Source: Neocallimastix lanati (nom. inval.)
Taxonomy: Eukaryota > Neocallimastigomycota > Neocallimastigomycetes > Neocallimastigales > Neocallimastigaceae
Assembly: GCA_016946835.1 (NCBI GenBank)
Contig: JACVTC010000136.1
Coordinates: 352,501-416,500, forward strand
Length of the DNA stretch: 64,000 nucleotides
Reading direction: 5' to 3'
Positions within the stretch are counted from its first letter, which is position 1. Each line of letters begins with the position of its first letter. The translations under genes and the position numbers were made by a program. Shown piece after piece: positions 49,072 to 64,000 of this stretch. Below the pieces are notes generated by a model, which saw nothing but the letters and a program-made list of their open reading frames with translations, was not told the DNA's origin and did not search any database.

Positions 49072-50284
49072 AGTATTAGATATCCCTACATTAATCAGGA
49101 AATTTATAAAAAATTGAAATGAAAATATTTATAAAAAAAAATTCTGAATATGAAAAATGTCTGAATCTTAAATATATTCAAATAATAAAGTAAATAAAAG
49201 ATAACTGAAATTTCATTATTCTTTATTTATAAATTTGCTTTAATTATTTTTTTGTTGTTTTTATTTGATAAGATTTATATTTAATTCATCAATAATTTGA
49301 TAAACCATATTTTTAATATATATATATATATATTTATTAATATCATTATCATAACAGGTAAATTAAAGTCGGATATGAAATTGAGAAGTGAATGAGGTAT
49401 AGAATTGAAACAATAAACCGATTTTTGAATTAACTTATTGGAATCATCATTATCAAATTTATAATATTTATTGTGTTCATCAGTTCTGTAATTTCAGGTT
49501 CATAGATTTTACTTTGAAAAATGATTCAATAAAGATTACAGATAACAAATAAATTTAACCTTTTTTTGTTTAATTTTTTCTCATTTACATGTATGTTTTA
49601 ACATGATTTCTGACATCAGACTTACAAGCATTTATTTCATCTAAAATATCCATATACCTTTTTTTTTTTTTTTTTCATTGTTATTTTTATTTCCTTTTTG
49701 ATTTCTTGGAGTTGTTTCTTCTCTTTTATATTTTATAATTTTATTATTGTCATTTCCATTAATATTAAGAACTTCATTTATAAATACATTTTCTTTACTT
49801 AAATACTATTTTTCACACTGGAATAACTGGAGTATTAGTTTTAAGTTTTAGCGATATTAAAATTATTTTAATAAAATTATTTATTTTAAACAAATAATTT
49901 TTCTTTAAATCCTAAAGATTTATTGGTTTATTGCAAATTGATGCTTTTTTCCTATTTAATCAATATGCTCCTAAAGTCTAATATTTTTTTCTTTTTTTAA
50001 ATTTTATAATATTATTATTTTTGAATCAATCTTGAAAATAATATAATTATACTATTATTAGAGTAAATAAGATACAAAGAAAATAATAGAAATTAGAATT
50101 TAAAGTATAAAATAAAAAAAAAATTAAAATTTAGTTATTTTCATAATATTGTTATTTAAAATAAACAATAAAATTTTGAAAAATCTCTTTTGAAATATTA
50201 AATTTAACTATTAAAAATAATTGAATTTTATATTTAAAAAAAAAGAAAAAACAATAAAATAATAATAATAATAATAAAATAATA
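48791..50284. other. gene-free region with a possible gene remnant
   Basis: A+T-rich, with poly-T of about 29 at 49040-49068. The minus strand at 49660-49850 gives short coding-like fragments (VLNINGNDNNKIIKYKREET, TPRNQKGNKNNN) broken by stops, perhaps the remnant of an Asn/Lys-rich gene. No gene is called. Confidence 0.5.
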
Positions 50285-50850
50285 TAAAGTAACCCTTATG
50301 TTTATATTACTTTTATAATATATAACCAAATTTATTTTAGTATATATATATTACTATAATTATAATATATATGATAATATATATAATAATATTTAATCAA
50401 ATTTGTTTTAATATATATAATATATAATCAAATTAATTACAATATATATGATTTATATAATAATATATTACCAAAATTATAATATATATAATAATATAAA
50501 ATAAAATATACTTTAATATATATACTATATAACCAACTTTATTATATTATTTATAATATATAACCAAAATTATAAAATCTATTATAATATATAACCAAAT
50601 TTGTTTTAGTATAAATTTATTATAGTATATATAATATAATATATTACCAAATTTATAATATATGTAATAATATATAACCAAATTTACTTTAGTATATATA
50701 TAACCGACTTTATTATATTATATATACTATATAACCAACTTTTTTATATTATATATAATATATAACCAAAATTTGTTTTAGTATATATAATATATATTAC
50801 CAAAATTATAATATATATATAATAATATAACCAAATTTTAATATATAATT
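50285..50850. repeat. degenerate tandem repeat (TATATAACCAAATTT family)
   Basis: Roughly fifteen diverged units of about 30-45 bp carry TATATAACCAAATTT or TATATTACCAAAATT followed by TTTTAGTATATATA. Confidence 0.8.
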
Positions 50851-50863
50851 TTTTTGTTTTATT

Positions 50864-51706
50864 TTAATTAAATTTTATTATTTTAAAAATAAAAAAACAT
50901 GAATAATCAATAATAAAAAGATAGTAATAACTAAAAATAAAATAAAATAATAATAGAAAAATAAAAAGTAAATCATTATTAGTTTGAATAGAACAAGAAA
51001 TTTCATTAGTATTATTTATGTTGTTATTGTTTTGGATATTATTATCAGAAGAAGTTATCTTATTAATAATTTTAACATTAGTAATATCAGTAGTATTTGT
51101 TTCTTTTTCATTAGTCTTCATATTATCGGTAACGTCAATGGTACATTCATTGGGATCTGATTGATTATTACTTAATTTATTATTCTTTGTTTCTGTTGGA
51201 GAAGCATTTTCATTATTTTCTTTATTTTTACTATTTATTTTGTACCATCCAAAATACAAAGCTAAAAGAATAATAATTAATATAACAACTATAATAATTA
51301 TAATTGTACTGGTTTTATTTGAGGAACCATTTCTATAATAATAATTACTGTTGTTATTGCTAACACTATTATCACTATTATCACTGTTATCGATATCATT
51401 GTTATTTATAGTGATACTACTATTACTATTATTACTATTATTACTATTATTGTTGCTGCTCTTACTTTTATTATTGCTATTACCCTTGTTGATTGTTGTA
51501 GAACAACCATTTCTATTATTTGGATCTACTTCTCTAATTTAATATATGTTTAAATTTTAATATCAACAAATTATTAATAAATAATAAAGTTTTTATATGA
51601 AATTAAATAATAATTTAAGATTTTACATAGTACTTAGATTATTCAATTCAGGAGGAATATTACATATATCATTTCCTTTCAAGAATCTATTTTTCAAAAG
51701 TAGTTT

Positions 51707-51745
<39 letters not shown>

Positions 51746-52979
51746 TTTAATATATAATGTAATATAAAATAAAATAAAATAAAATAATATAATATAATAT
51801 AATATAATATAATTACATTTTCTGTAGATTTTCTAATTTTCCAAATTCGGTTGGAACTGATCCAGATAAATTATTATTTTCTAAAACACTATTTTTTTTA
51901 ATAATAAAAATATAAAATTACATTAAAAATTAGTATAAAAATACTAATAATTTGATATGCTTGTTGAATAAGATATTACTAAAATTAAAAAAAAGAAATA
52001 TATTAAAAAACAATTACAGTTCTTGTAAATTGGTTAAATTTCCTAGTTCAGGTGGGATAGAACCTGATAATTTATTTCCACTTAAATTTCTATAATAATA
52101 ATATATATATATATTTATTTACATTAATAAAATTTTATATAATTATTATTACAATATTATTTAAATTTATAATGAATATTAAGTAGTATTTTCATTTATT
52201 ATTATTATTATATATTAAATATAATAATCAATTTACAATATAGTGTTAATTTAGTTAATTTTCCAAGTTCAGGTGGAATAGGTCCACTTAAATTATTATC
52301 ACTTAAATCTCTATTTAAATAAATTTATATGAATATTTAATGATACATAGTTTATATAATTAGGAATAAAACTTTTATAATATTAATAAAATATTACAAT
52401 TCTATTAATTCAGATAATTCTCCAAGTTCAGGTGGAATTGAACCATCTAGATTATTTGAATATAACTTTCTGTTAAAATATTTATAAATTATTTATATGT
52501 TATGTTTAAATGAATATTACGTATTTAGATTAAAAAATAATATTATAATATTTTTAAAATAATATTTATATAATAATTATAAAAAATATTACAATGTATC
52601 TAACTTGCGCGTAATTTTCCTAAATCTGGTGGTATAGGTCCTTTTAAATCATCTTTTAAATGAATATCACTGATATAAATAGTATATAAAGGATATTACA
52701 ATTTATTATTAATTAATTTATATTATGAAAGAAAATATCATTTATATATGTATATTCAAAAAATATCAAAATTTAAAAATAAAAATAAAAGTTTTATATA
52801 TGAACAATATTTCCTCCAAGATCATAAATATTAGTATTTCGACTAAATTCCGTACAACTTCCAAAACCATACAAATCATTTCCATAAAATGAGCTTACTA
52901 TTTCACATTCCTTAGCAACTTGTTCATAAGTTAATTGTATTGCAGTAATTAAAATAAAAAATAAATAATATATATTCAT
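50864..52979 (-). pseudogene. leucine-rich-repeat membrane protein, probably disrupted
   Basis: Eight exons on minus: 52979-52798, 52669-52593, 52469-52398, 52310-52237, 52089-52018, 51888-51817, 51686-51627 and 51533-50864. Exon 1 has a signal peptide (MNIYYLFFILITAIQLTYEQ) and a Cys-containing cap. Exons 2-7 each encode one plant-type LRR (for example LSGNKLSGSIPPELGNLTNL). The last exon has an Asn/Ser-rich stalk, a TM helix (TSTIIIIIVVILIIILLALY) and a polar cytosolic tail. Three defects are seen. The intron 1 donor reads CATAT|ATAAAA with no GT. Exon 2 is 2 nt over frame (CGCGC). Exon 4 is 74 nt and not 72 (TATA). Otherwise phases (all phase 2) close. The closing hydrophobic C-terminus may be real or an unspliced read-through. 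Confidence 0.75.
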
Positions 52980-54469
52980 TTTATTTAAAAAAATAAAGAA
53001 AAATAATTATCCTAATTTATTTAAATATATAATAATAATAAAAATAATAAAAAAGAAAAGTATAAATAAAATTAAAAAAAAAAAAAAAATTATAATTATA
53101 TATATGTATGTTTTTCCAATCAGTAAATAGTTAAATTTAAGCCACTTTTTTTCTTATTTAAATCAATGACAATGTGAAATAAAACAAAATTAAAGTTTTG
53201 TTTTTTTAACGTTTTATCATTTTATATAATATTATTTTAATATTATTAATAACAAAAAGTGATATATTTAATGTTTAAATTTAGATAAAGAATATATTAT
53301 TATTATATATTTATTAAATATTAAATAATAGATTAATCGGGGTTTTTAAAAAATTCCTCTTTAATATCTTATTTTAATTTAATTTAATTCAATGAATGAT
53401 AATTCTAATACTTTTATTCATACAAATATATACATTATATTATTTATCAATTATATTATAATACATTTAGTAATTTATTGCTAACATTTATTACAATAAA
53501 ATAATAATAATCATAAATTGTATAATATGATTTCTATTGATTTATTAGATCATCAGCACTCAATAAATTTTGATATTATGACATAAATTATATATATAGA
53601 GGATGATTTGATGATTTATGAACTAAGCTTACCTTTTAAGTTGCAAATCACAAATCATTTGTTTTTTTATTTTAATTTTTGAATCATAAAATAATGCTCC
53701 TATTTTATCCTTTTATGGATTACCATTAACTATATTAACTTTATTATTAAAAAAATCCGATATAAATATATTTTATTTTAATCAAATATATATTATAATA
53801 TATTCTAATTTAATTAAATATATACAACATATATTACAATATATTATATTTAAAACAAATAATATATTAATATATATTACAATATATTATATTATAATTA
53901 AATCTGTCAATATATAATACAATTTTTTGCTTACCCTGGTAAGAGGAAGTATTATTATTAATTTAATAACTTTATAAAAGTATTATTTATTTATTTGTTT
54001 ATTTTTATTTTTATTATTACATATATTGTATTATTATACCTTTAAAACTGTCTAACAGCTTTCTCACGAACATCTCTTAATTCAGAGAAAATGTTTTATT
54101 TTTATGTTATATAATTATAATTAACTATTTAATTAGTTGTTCTTTCTATTTAAATAAATTAATAAATCTTTATGTTAAAGTATTATAAATATTAATAATT
54201 ATTATTTAAGGAAATATTTAATAACCATATAAAGATAAATATACAATAAAAAGAATATAATTAAAAGCATTGATTTATGCTATATAATTTATTATTTCTT
54301 ATTTTTTTAATTATAAACTTAACTTATATTTAGAAATCAAGCCACATGCTACTAAAAATATAAGATCATTAGATTTAAAGTTGATTTATAACATTAATTT
54401 ATGTTCGAATACTACTAAATTTTTTTATATTAATTAAGGTTTGAATATTTCATTTTATATCATTCGTCC
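52980..54469. other. gene-free region with a possible exon remnant
   Basis: A+T-rich. On minus at about 54060-54110 a short coding-like stretch (SELRDVREKAVRQF) precedes a stop and a GTATAA donor-like site. Similar donor-like AAAGGTAAGC and AGGGTAAGCAAA sites occur on minus near 53630 and 53935. Perhaps a decayed gene. Nothing else is recognised. Confidence 0.4.
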
Positions 54470-57400
54470 CAATTATAAGTTATTTAGAAATCAAGCCACA
54501 TATTGATAAAGGTATATTTGATATTGAAGGTCTGAAAGATGTATATGTTAAGGATATAAATTTTAATTGTCCTTATCATGATACTTATTTATTTAGTTTA
54601 AAAGTAGATGAAAAAAATAAATATATTCTTTTTTTAAAAATAAAATAATGGATAATGATACAATATATTGGTTTAAAAGATTAAGTTCTAACTATTGAAT
54701 ATATCAAATGAAATGATCATTCAAGCTAAAAATAATATTATTAATTCATTAAATAGTATTTATATATAATATATAATATATAATATATTTATTAATGTAA
54801 TATTATGTTTATAAATTTGCATTTTTTTTTTTATTAAAATTTAGACTTTTAAATTATAAATTTATAATATTTTATATGATATTTTAAAAAATACTATGTT
54901 ATAGTATAAATATGATATAGTATTTTCTAATTGTAGATAATTATATATAAAATATGATGATATATTGAATTATATAATATTATAATTTATTTTATATTAA
55001 TAATTGTAAAAATTCATAATATTATATTATATTATTATATAATATTTATTACTAATAAATAAAATTTAATTTAAAGTATATTAATTGTTTCGAATGATTT
55101 ATTAAAATAATAATTAAGATAATAATCGTTGTCTACTAAAAAATAAAATATTTTATTATTAGGTTCATAAATTTCAATAAAACAAATTTTATCTTCCTAA
55201 ATAATTTACTATTATTTTTAATAATACTATTAAAAATAATATTTGTTCCGTATGTATAATTTAAATTATACTTAGTTTTTATATTATTTATAAATGCTCA
55301 TAAATACAATATAATTTGTATTATATTTATATTTTCTATAAATATTTATTGCCATTATAAGATCATTAATATTAATTTTACCATTTATTAAACTTTATTG
55401 GAATCATTAATAAATTTTATTATATAATCTTTAGAATAATTATTTATTAAAATATCATATAAAACTTTTTTAAAAGTATGTTTAATATAATTACAAATAT
55501 TACTTTTTATATATCCTTTCCTTTAATATATGACTTACCTTCAATTTTTATTTCAGAATTTTTTTTCATGGTTAATAATATTAATTTTTTAAAAGTATTT
55601 TCATATATTAAATGTATTACTTTAGGTAATATTAATATTAGAAACAGATTAATTAGTTATCTGTTATAAAGAATTAATAAAAAGCATATCAAATGGTATT
55701 CTACTACAACAATTTCCGATACTGGAGCATCAATGCTTATGAATTAAATGTAAAATTTGAAATTGCTAATAATGGACATTTGATTATGACAGCAGAAAAT
55801 ATCTTAAATGATTATAATATTAAAGAAGATGATATCTATAAGGTTGATATTTCACAAGAAATTGAGACTGTTATATAGGATTCACTACCTAAACATTTAC
55901 CTTTTAATGTTGGTCATTTTGGTGATAATGGATATACTTTAATAATTAAAGAAATCGATAATGGAAAATCATGTGAGGTTTTTTTATATGATGGATTGCT
56001 ATCTCCTGTATGGAGAATTAAACCAAGCAATAGTTTATCAATAAGACAATAATGTTTATTCAAGTTTAAATAAAACTCAATTAACATGGGTTGTCTATGA
56101 TGAAGAATACAAAATAGAATCTTATGATGAAGCAAAAGAGTTAATAATATTATTAGATAATGGATTATTTTTGCATTGTAATAAAATCAAAATATGATAG
56201 AATCTTTGCCGAATAATAAAAGATACTCTTTGACTATTAAGACTAATTTAAGAAATAATGATTATAGATTGGTTATTATGGACATGAATACTAAAACATC
56301 TGAATGGGATTATGAACCTACTAAATTTTTAAATTATTTAGAAAATAGAGAACATAATTATTATGGTAAAATAGATATATCAAATTATTTTACTATTTAT
56401 GATAGATTATTATCTTTAAGAGGTGATGGTAGGTTTGCATATCTATCTAATAATTATGACTTTCAATTAATTAGTAAAGATTTCCTTTGGCAAATTTATG
56501 AAATGAAAATAAATGAAACTAGTTTTAGTATTAATGAAAGCGTAATTGTTAATAATACACAATATTTAAAATTAGAATTTGATAGTGAATCTAATGCTTT
56601 ACATTTATCTAATAAACCTAAAAAATGTATATGTAAATATTATAGTTCTTTAATTTGTGATTATATTTCATCAGTGAAAAATAATTGTAATGGTATTTAT
56701 TCTCTTACACCTTTATCCAAAAAAAATAATACTATTCCATGATTACATCAAGATTATGATGGAAAATTATATGGTTCATTTTATAAAGAATTATTAAATA
56801 TTCAGAAATATTTAAATGTTATTGATCCAATCTATTAATTAATTTTAAGTAAAAATGGCGATATAGTTATTAATGGAGATAAATTTTACACAAAGAATAT
56901 CATAGAATTAAAAATTACTATAAACTAGAATTAATTAATAGTGAAACTGATAATAATAATTTACTTAAGAATACTTAATCAAGAATGATAAAAATGAAAT
57001 AATAGTTAATAATTTTATAAATAATGAATTAATTTAAGCTTTAAAATCTTCAAAAGGTGAATATAAATGATGTAATAATTATCTTATGAACCGACCAATT
57101 TATGCATCTAGAATATATATTGGTGATTTTTTCTATAGAAGGTGAAATACTATGTTGTAATAGTTATTCTTTAATTATTCTTGAAGGTAAATTAATTTAT
57201 AGAAATTATGTAGATAGTACTGAAAAAGTAGTATATAGTGTTCCTAATTTTAGATTAACTTCATTAGCTGTTACTGATAGGCATAATGTATTACTATCTA
57301 ATAATAAAATTCAATATATTTTATATGATAACCTTAACTGAAATTAATAGTAATTCATTCCTTTTATGTGATTTTTCTGAAATTCAGTATATTAAGATGA

Positions 57401-57840
57401 TGATAATGGTAAGATATTATGGAAATATTCTATAAATAATCCATTCAATTCTAAATCAAATGCTGCTTTGATGTTTTGTTATATAATAAATATTATAACA
57501 AATGTTTATATGCTGAACCTTATACAAACGAATCTATAACTTATGAAGATTGTAAAAATAAGGATAAATATAAATGGTATTACTTTAATATTGATTGTTA
57601 CTTATTTTAAATCTGCTTCCAAAGAAAATTTACGTATGAGAGTTAATAAGAATAAAATAATTATTAGGTAATTGTGATAAAAATACTATAATAAAATAAA
57701 TCAAAACATCAAAATTTATAATAAGAAATGATAAACATGTTAGCGGAATTAATGATAATGATGATATAGATTATCAATATTCTATAAAAGATTTTTTTAA
57801 AGAATTAAAAATGTAAATTATATACATGTAAAGTAATAGT
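54470..57840 (+). pseudogene. decayed long secreted lectin-like protein
   Basis: Protein-like fragments lie in order on the plus strand with dozens of stops and shifts. They include KDINFNCPYHDTYLFSLKVD (near 54550), WSINAYELNVKFEIANNGHL (55710), VGHFGDNGYTLIIKEI (55910), a 182-residue intact stretch at 56194-56742 (LLSLRGDGRFAYLSNNYDFQ, CKYYSSLICDYIS), YILVIFSIEGEILCCNSYSL (57111) and a Cys-containing closing part (KCLYAEPYTNESITYEDCKN near 57500). The recurring G-D-G/N-G plus hydrophobic strand pattern resembles beta-rich lectin repeats, but I cannot name the family. A separate coding-like stretch at 57930-58020 (MIHIRQRSNSSIDSYNKSNL) may be its tail. Confidence 0.6.
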
Positions 57841-58499
57841 AATATTTTCTTATGCCAAAAATAATAAATGAATATAAGTAATAAAAATATTAATTTTAAA
57901 TTCTGTTAGAACTACCTGTTAACAAAAACGTCAATATGATACATATAAGACAAAGAAGTAACTCTTCTATAGATTCATATAATAAATCTAATCTAAAGGA
58001 GTTATCATCACTGAATGGAACGAATTGAAATCTGAGGCCGTTTTGTTCTCTCTTCTGTAATGGTATTTTCTAATTTTAAAATAATTTTCATATATTTTTT
58101 TATATATTTGGTTTATTTATAATTTTCATATAATTTATGTTAAATATTATTTAATTAAGGTTTACTCCTTTTTCTTTTTTTTTTTTTTTTAAAAAAATAA
58201 AAAAATAAAATTAAAATTAAATTAAAATTAAAATTATTATAAATGTTAAATCAATTAAATAATTTCAATATAGTTATATTTTTCATTTCTTTCATTAAGT
58301 AAATGAAATATAAATACTGTTTTTCATAAATATCAGTTATTTCATATTTCATCTACATGAGTATAATAGTATATTTATATTTTAATTTATATTAAATTTT
58401 TATTAATATTTCATAATCTATTTACAGTATAAATTATAATGTTCAAAATTAAAAATAAAATGATTTTTTTAAATTATTAATTCCATACAAATATAACAT

Positions 58500-60420
58500 T
58501 TAAATGCTGTTTGAATTATTTATTATTTTTAATGTTTTAAGTAAAATTACTTCTATATCTCAACTTTTTAAGAAGAATAATGAAGCAATTGTCTAGATAT
58601 ATAATGAATATTTAAATAGTTGTTTATATGTTTCAGATTTTGTAGGTAAACCAGTAATTTACAATATTTGGGATAATACTAAAAATAATAAATGATACCT
58701 TGATGAAAATGATGATGGTATTTATTTTAAATCATTTACTCATAAAAAAATGCATATATCAGCAAACGTGATGAAAATTTTGTTATGAAGTATATTGAAA
58801 CATCTAAATTTATAAAAAGTTAAAGTGTTATTGATGATGAAGATAATCCAGATTACTTAGCATTAAAAAGTTGTGATAGAAATAAAAAAAAAAAAACTAA
58901 TATTTGAAATATCAAATAGAAAACTCAACGAAAAAGCTACCACCACCACCACTACCACCACCATTACTACTACAACTACTACTTCACAAAGTGTTCCTAC
59001 TATAATATAAAGACAAACCTAAATTTATATATAATTCCTTTGTTAGTAAAATATTTATTTTCACAAGTAATTATTACTTTTTTCACAAGTAATGGATTAT
59101 ATTGGATTATTACTTCCTTTGCTTGAATCAGTAAAAAGAAATAATAAATTGACAGTTAAATTATTAATTAAATTGATGAATAAATATTTAGGTACTTCGA
59201 ATGTTAATGACAGTGACAGACTAGGTAATAATCCATTAGTTATTACAATTGTTGAAATGTGCTTAAATTTATAAAAAATTTTAAAATTGAAGCAGATATT
59301 AATAAAAAAAATTGCAGTGGTGAATATCCATTACTTGAAGCTATAAATAATAATAGTTTAAAGATCATTAACTTATTGACAATTTTTGAAAATGATTGTA
59401 ATTATACAATGCAAGTTAATCAAACAGATAACAATGGTAATTACCAATTACTTAAAGCTGATCAAAATAGTTATTTGAATATTATTAAAATTATTAATAA
59501 CTTATACAAATGATCATTATTAGGCAATTAATTTTAATTAAGCAAATTGTTATAGTAATTGTCTACTACTTATGGATTCAAGATCAAATAAGATAAGCAT
59601 TGCAAAGATATTATTCGAATATACTGAAACAAAAAAGAAGATGAAAGTAAATATTGATCAATTAAATAATGAAAAATGTTATTAATTATTAGAAGCTGTA
59701 AAACGTGACATCATTGAACTAGTTAATTATTTATTTGCATATACAAATTGTAAAAATATATTTTTGAACATCAACGAGGAAGACCCATACAAAATATATC
59801 CCTTACTGGAAAACATAAAATAGAATAATATTATATATTTAAGTTATTATTTACTCCTACAAATATAATATTTTATTAAATATTAATAATAAAGATAATT
59901 ATGAAAGTTATCAGTTATTAGAATCAGTTAAATAAACTAATACAAAAAATATTTGATTCATTATTCGGATATATTGATGATCATGAGAATTTTAGTTTTT
60001 AGTATAAGTATTAATAGTAAAAATAAATATTAAAATTATCCTTTTTTTTTTTTAGAATCTACATTAAAGAAATCATCAACACTACTTTGATAAAATACTA
60101 ACATACGCCAATGATGAAAAGCATAAAATAATAATAAATATAAATGATAAAGACAATTATGGCTGTTATCCATTATTCGATGCTGTAAAACAAAATAATG
60201 CCTGAATAGTTAAAATACTATTAGAATACCAAAAAAAAAAAAAAAAAAAAAAAAAGAATAATATGGAAATCAGCATTAATGAAAAAGCTAGTGTAATTAA
60301 TTATCCATTATTAATTCTATAAAAAAAAATAATGATGAAATAATTAATATATATTTTTAAATTATATTAATGAACAGAGAAATTTAATCAATAGTTTTTT
60401 TATTTTTTCGTTTTTATAGA
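58500..60420 (+). pseudogene. decayed ankyrin-repeat protein
   Basis: The start is around 58506 (MLFELFIIFNVLSK). A Thr-rich segment follows near 58940-58985 (ACCACCACC runs). From 59090 there are ankyrin-type repeats: EADINKKNCSGEYPLLEAIN, VNQTDNNGNYQLLKADQNSY, ISIAKILFEYTE, NINEEDPYKIYPLLENIK, INDKDNYGCYPLFDAVKQNN. The pattern N-x-x-D-N-x-G-x-Y-P-L-L-x-A-I/V is clear and repeats every about 35 residues. Stops (TAA, TAG, TGA) and frameshifts occur in nearly every repeat, and a poly-T/A insertion interrupts at 60040 and 60232. No intact product. Large ankyrin families are common in gut fungi, which fits the organism guess. Confidence 0.75.
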
Positions 60421-60589
60421 ATTTTTAAATTTCATTAAAAAATAATGAAGATTTATTATCTAATTTGGATGATCTTTACATTCTTTTTCTTAATGTAAAT
60501 TGTAAAAGATTTGAAGTATAAATATATACATAGAAGCTTTTTTTTTTTAAAAAAAAAAATAAATATAATCTATAGAAATACTATTACAA

Positions 60590-60735
<146 letters not shown>

Positions 60736-60835
60736 AAATGATATAGATATATTGTTAATTCATTCAAAATCATTAAATATTACTACATACGAATAATCAA
60801 AAATATTAATATTTCATTAAAAAGAATATATTTTT

Positions 60836-60925
60836 TTTTTCATTGCCGGTGTGGGAATATTAAGGAAATCACAACATTTCCGTATGCTTTCTCATAGGCA
60901 GATAATGTCCCTGATAAAGGTGTAA
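60836..60925 (-). repeat. SINE-like structured repeat, third (deleted) copy
   Basis: Matches 37965-38077 but has lost about 43 bp after CATTGCCGGTGTG. It is the left end of the second copy of the duplicated segment. Confidence 0.75.
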
Positions 60926-61699
60926 AGAAAAAATATATTATATATTTATATGAAATATAAATTTAGAAAAATTAAAAATAATAATATAATATTATTTTTT
61001 TTTTAATGACATACTCTAAAAATATAAAAATTTTTTTATTATTTTATATTAGATAATAATGTACAAATTTAATCAATTTTAATAATATTTATTTATTTAG
61101 TCCTTTGCTATATTTTAATTATTAATAATCTTTAATTTTATTAGTTAATGAAAATAAAAAAAAATAAAATAAGATAAAATAAAATTAGTATTATATCAAC
61201 AAAAAAAAAGTTATATATAAACAAAATAATTATTATTTATTATTATTTTTGTTATTTAAAATAAAAAGTGAATTAAAAAAATAATAATATATATTTGTTA
61301 ATTTATTGCTAGGTTAATATTAAAAATAAATAAATAAATAAATTAATAAATAAAATAAATAAAATAAAATAAAATAAAATAAAATAAAATAAAATAAAAG
61401 ATAGAAATCCTAATAATTGTAATTGTTTTATATGGTTTAGAGGTTTTTTTTTTTTTTTTTTTTTTTTTTATCAAATAAAATAATATATATATATAATTTT
61501 TCATTTATGTAATTAGTAATACTTTTATCATTTATTTATATTTAATTATTTTAATAGTATGGTTATATTTATAAAGTATTAGATATCTAAGATTATTAGG
61601 TTATTAATATAATTATTATTACTATTTTTTTTTTTTTTTTTTTTTTTTTTTAATCTCTTGATATATTAAAGGTGAATTTTTAGGATTAGTTATAGAGGT
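60926..61699. other. non-coding part of the duplicated segment, second copy
   Basis: Corresponds to 38078-38820. It includes an AAAAT array at 61345-61398, T runs at 61443-61469 and 61625-61650, and only one arm of the palindrome seen in the other copy. Confidence 0.8.

Positions 61700-64000
<2,301 letters not shown>

Overview
The window is an extremely A+T-rich eukaryotic nuclear locus. It has short GT-AG introns, poly-Asn and poly-Gln proteins, long homopolymers and many micro- and minisatellites. The gene set is a fungal Tom22-like receptor, Bmt6-like rRNA methyltransferase, EBP1/PA2G4, Tma46/ZC3H15, ribosomal protein uL23, a Kre9/KNH-type wall-domain membrane protein, an LRR membrane protein and ankyrin repeats. 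This best fits an anaerobic gut fungus (Neocallimastigomycota). Dictyostelids share the base composition but fit the gene set less well. The assignment is inference.

Left part (1-32.9 kb) is the conserved gene region. It holds a SAM methyltransferase (1084-2115), a candidate C/D box snoRNA on the minus strand (2566-2650), bmt6 (3271-4281), a four-exon Asn-rich protein on minus (4883-9399), a possible decayed gene (10516-11731), tom22 (14454-14987), EBP1 with six exons (18069-20561), tma46 with seven exons (21108-23328), uL23 with a 10-nt first coding exon (23953-24775), and a four-exon membrane protein on minus (29635-32927). The last reads, from outside to inside, signal peptide, Kre9/KNH-like domain, Ser-rich stalk, TM helix, SH3 domain and a Q-rich tail. 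Splice sites were chosen by hand so that phases close exactly.

Middle part (33-48.9 kb) is repeat-rich: simple and tandem arrays, a SINE-like structured repeat (37968-38080), a perfect 60-bp palindrome (38539-38668), a decayed copy of the 3' exon of the gene at the right edge (38821-39717), a foldback element (39955-40265), and two fragments of a second copy of the Kre9/KNH-SH3 gene (C-terminal end 41712-41918, N-terminal end 48630-48790). These two fragments are separated by decayed Ty3/gypsy-type retroelement sequence (about 41.94-46.7 kb, with gag, zinc knuckle, protease and the start of RT, plus gag of a second element) and by a 33-copy minisatellite (46711-48590).

Right part (49-64 kb) is dominated by dying accessory genes: a disrupted one-exon-per-repeat LRR membrane protein (50864-52979), a long decayed lectin-like secreted protein (54470-57840) and an ankyrin-repeat pseudogene (58500-60420). 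It ends with the 3' portion of a multi-pass membrane protein on minus (61700 to beyond 64000), whose largest intron contains a pure AAT array of about 430 bp. The 60.84-63.19 kb and 37.97-39.92 kb blocks are copies of one segment. No tRNA, rRNA or CRISPR was found.
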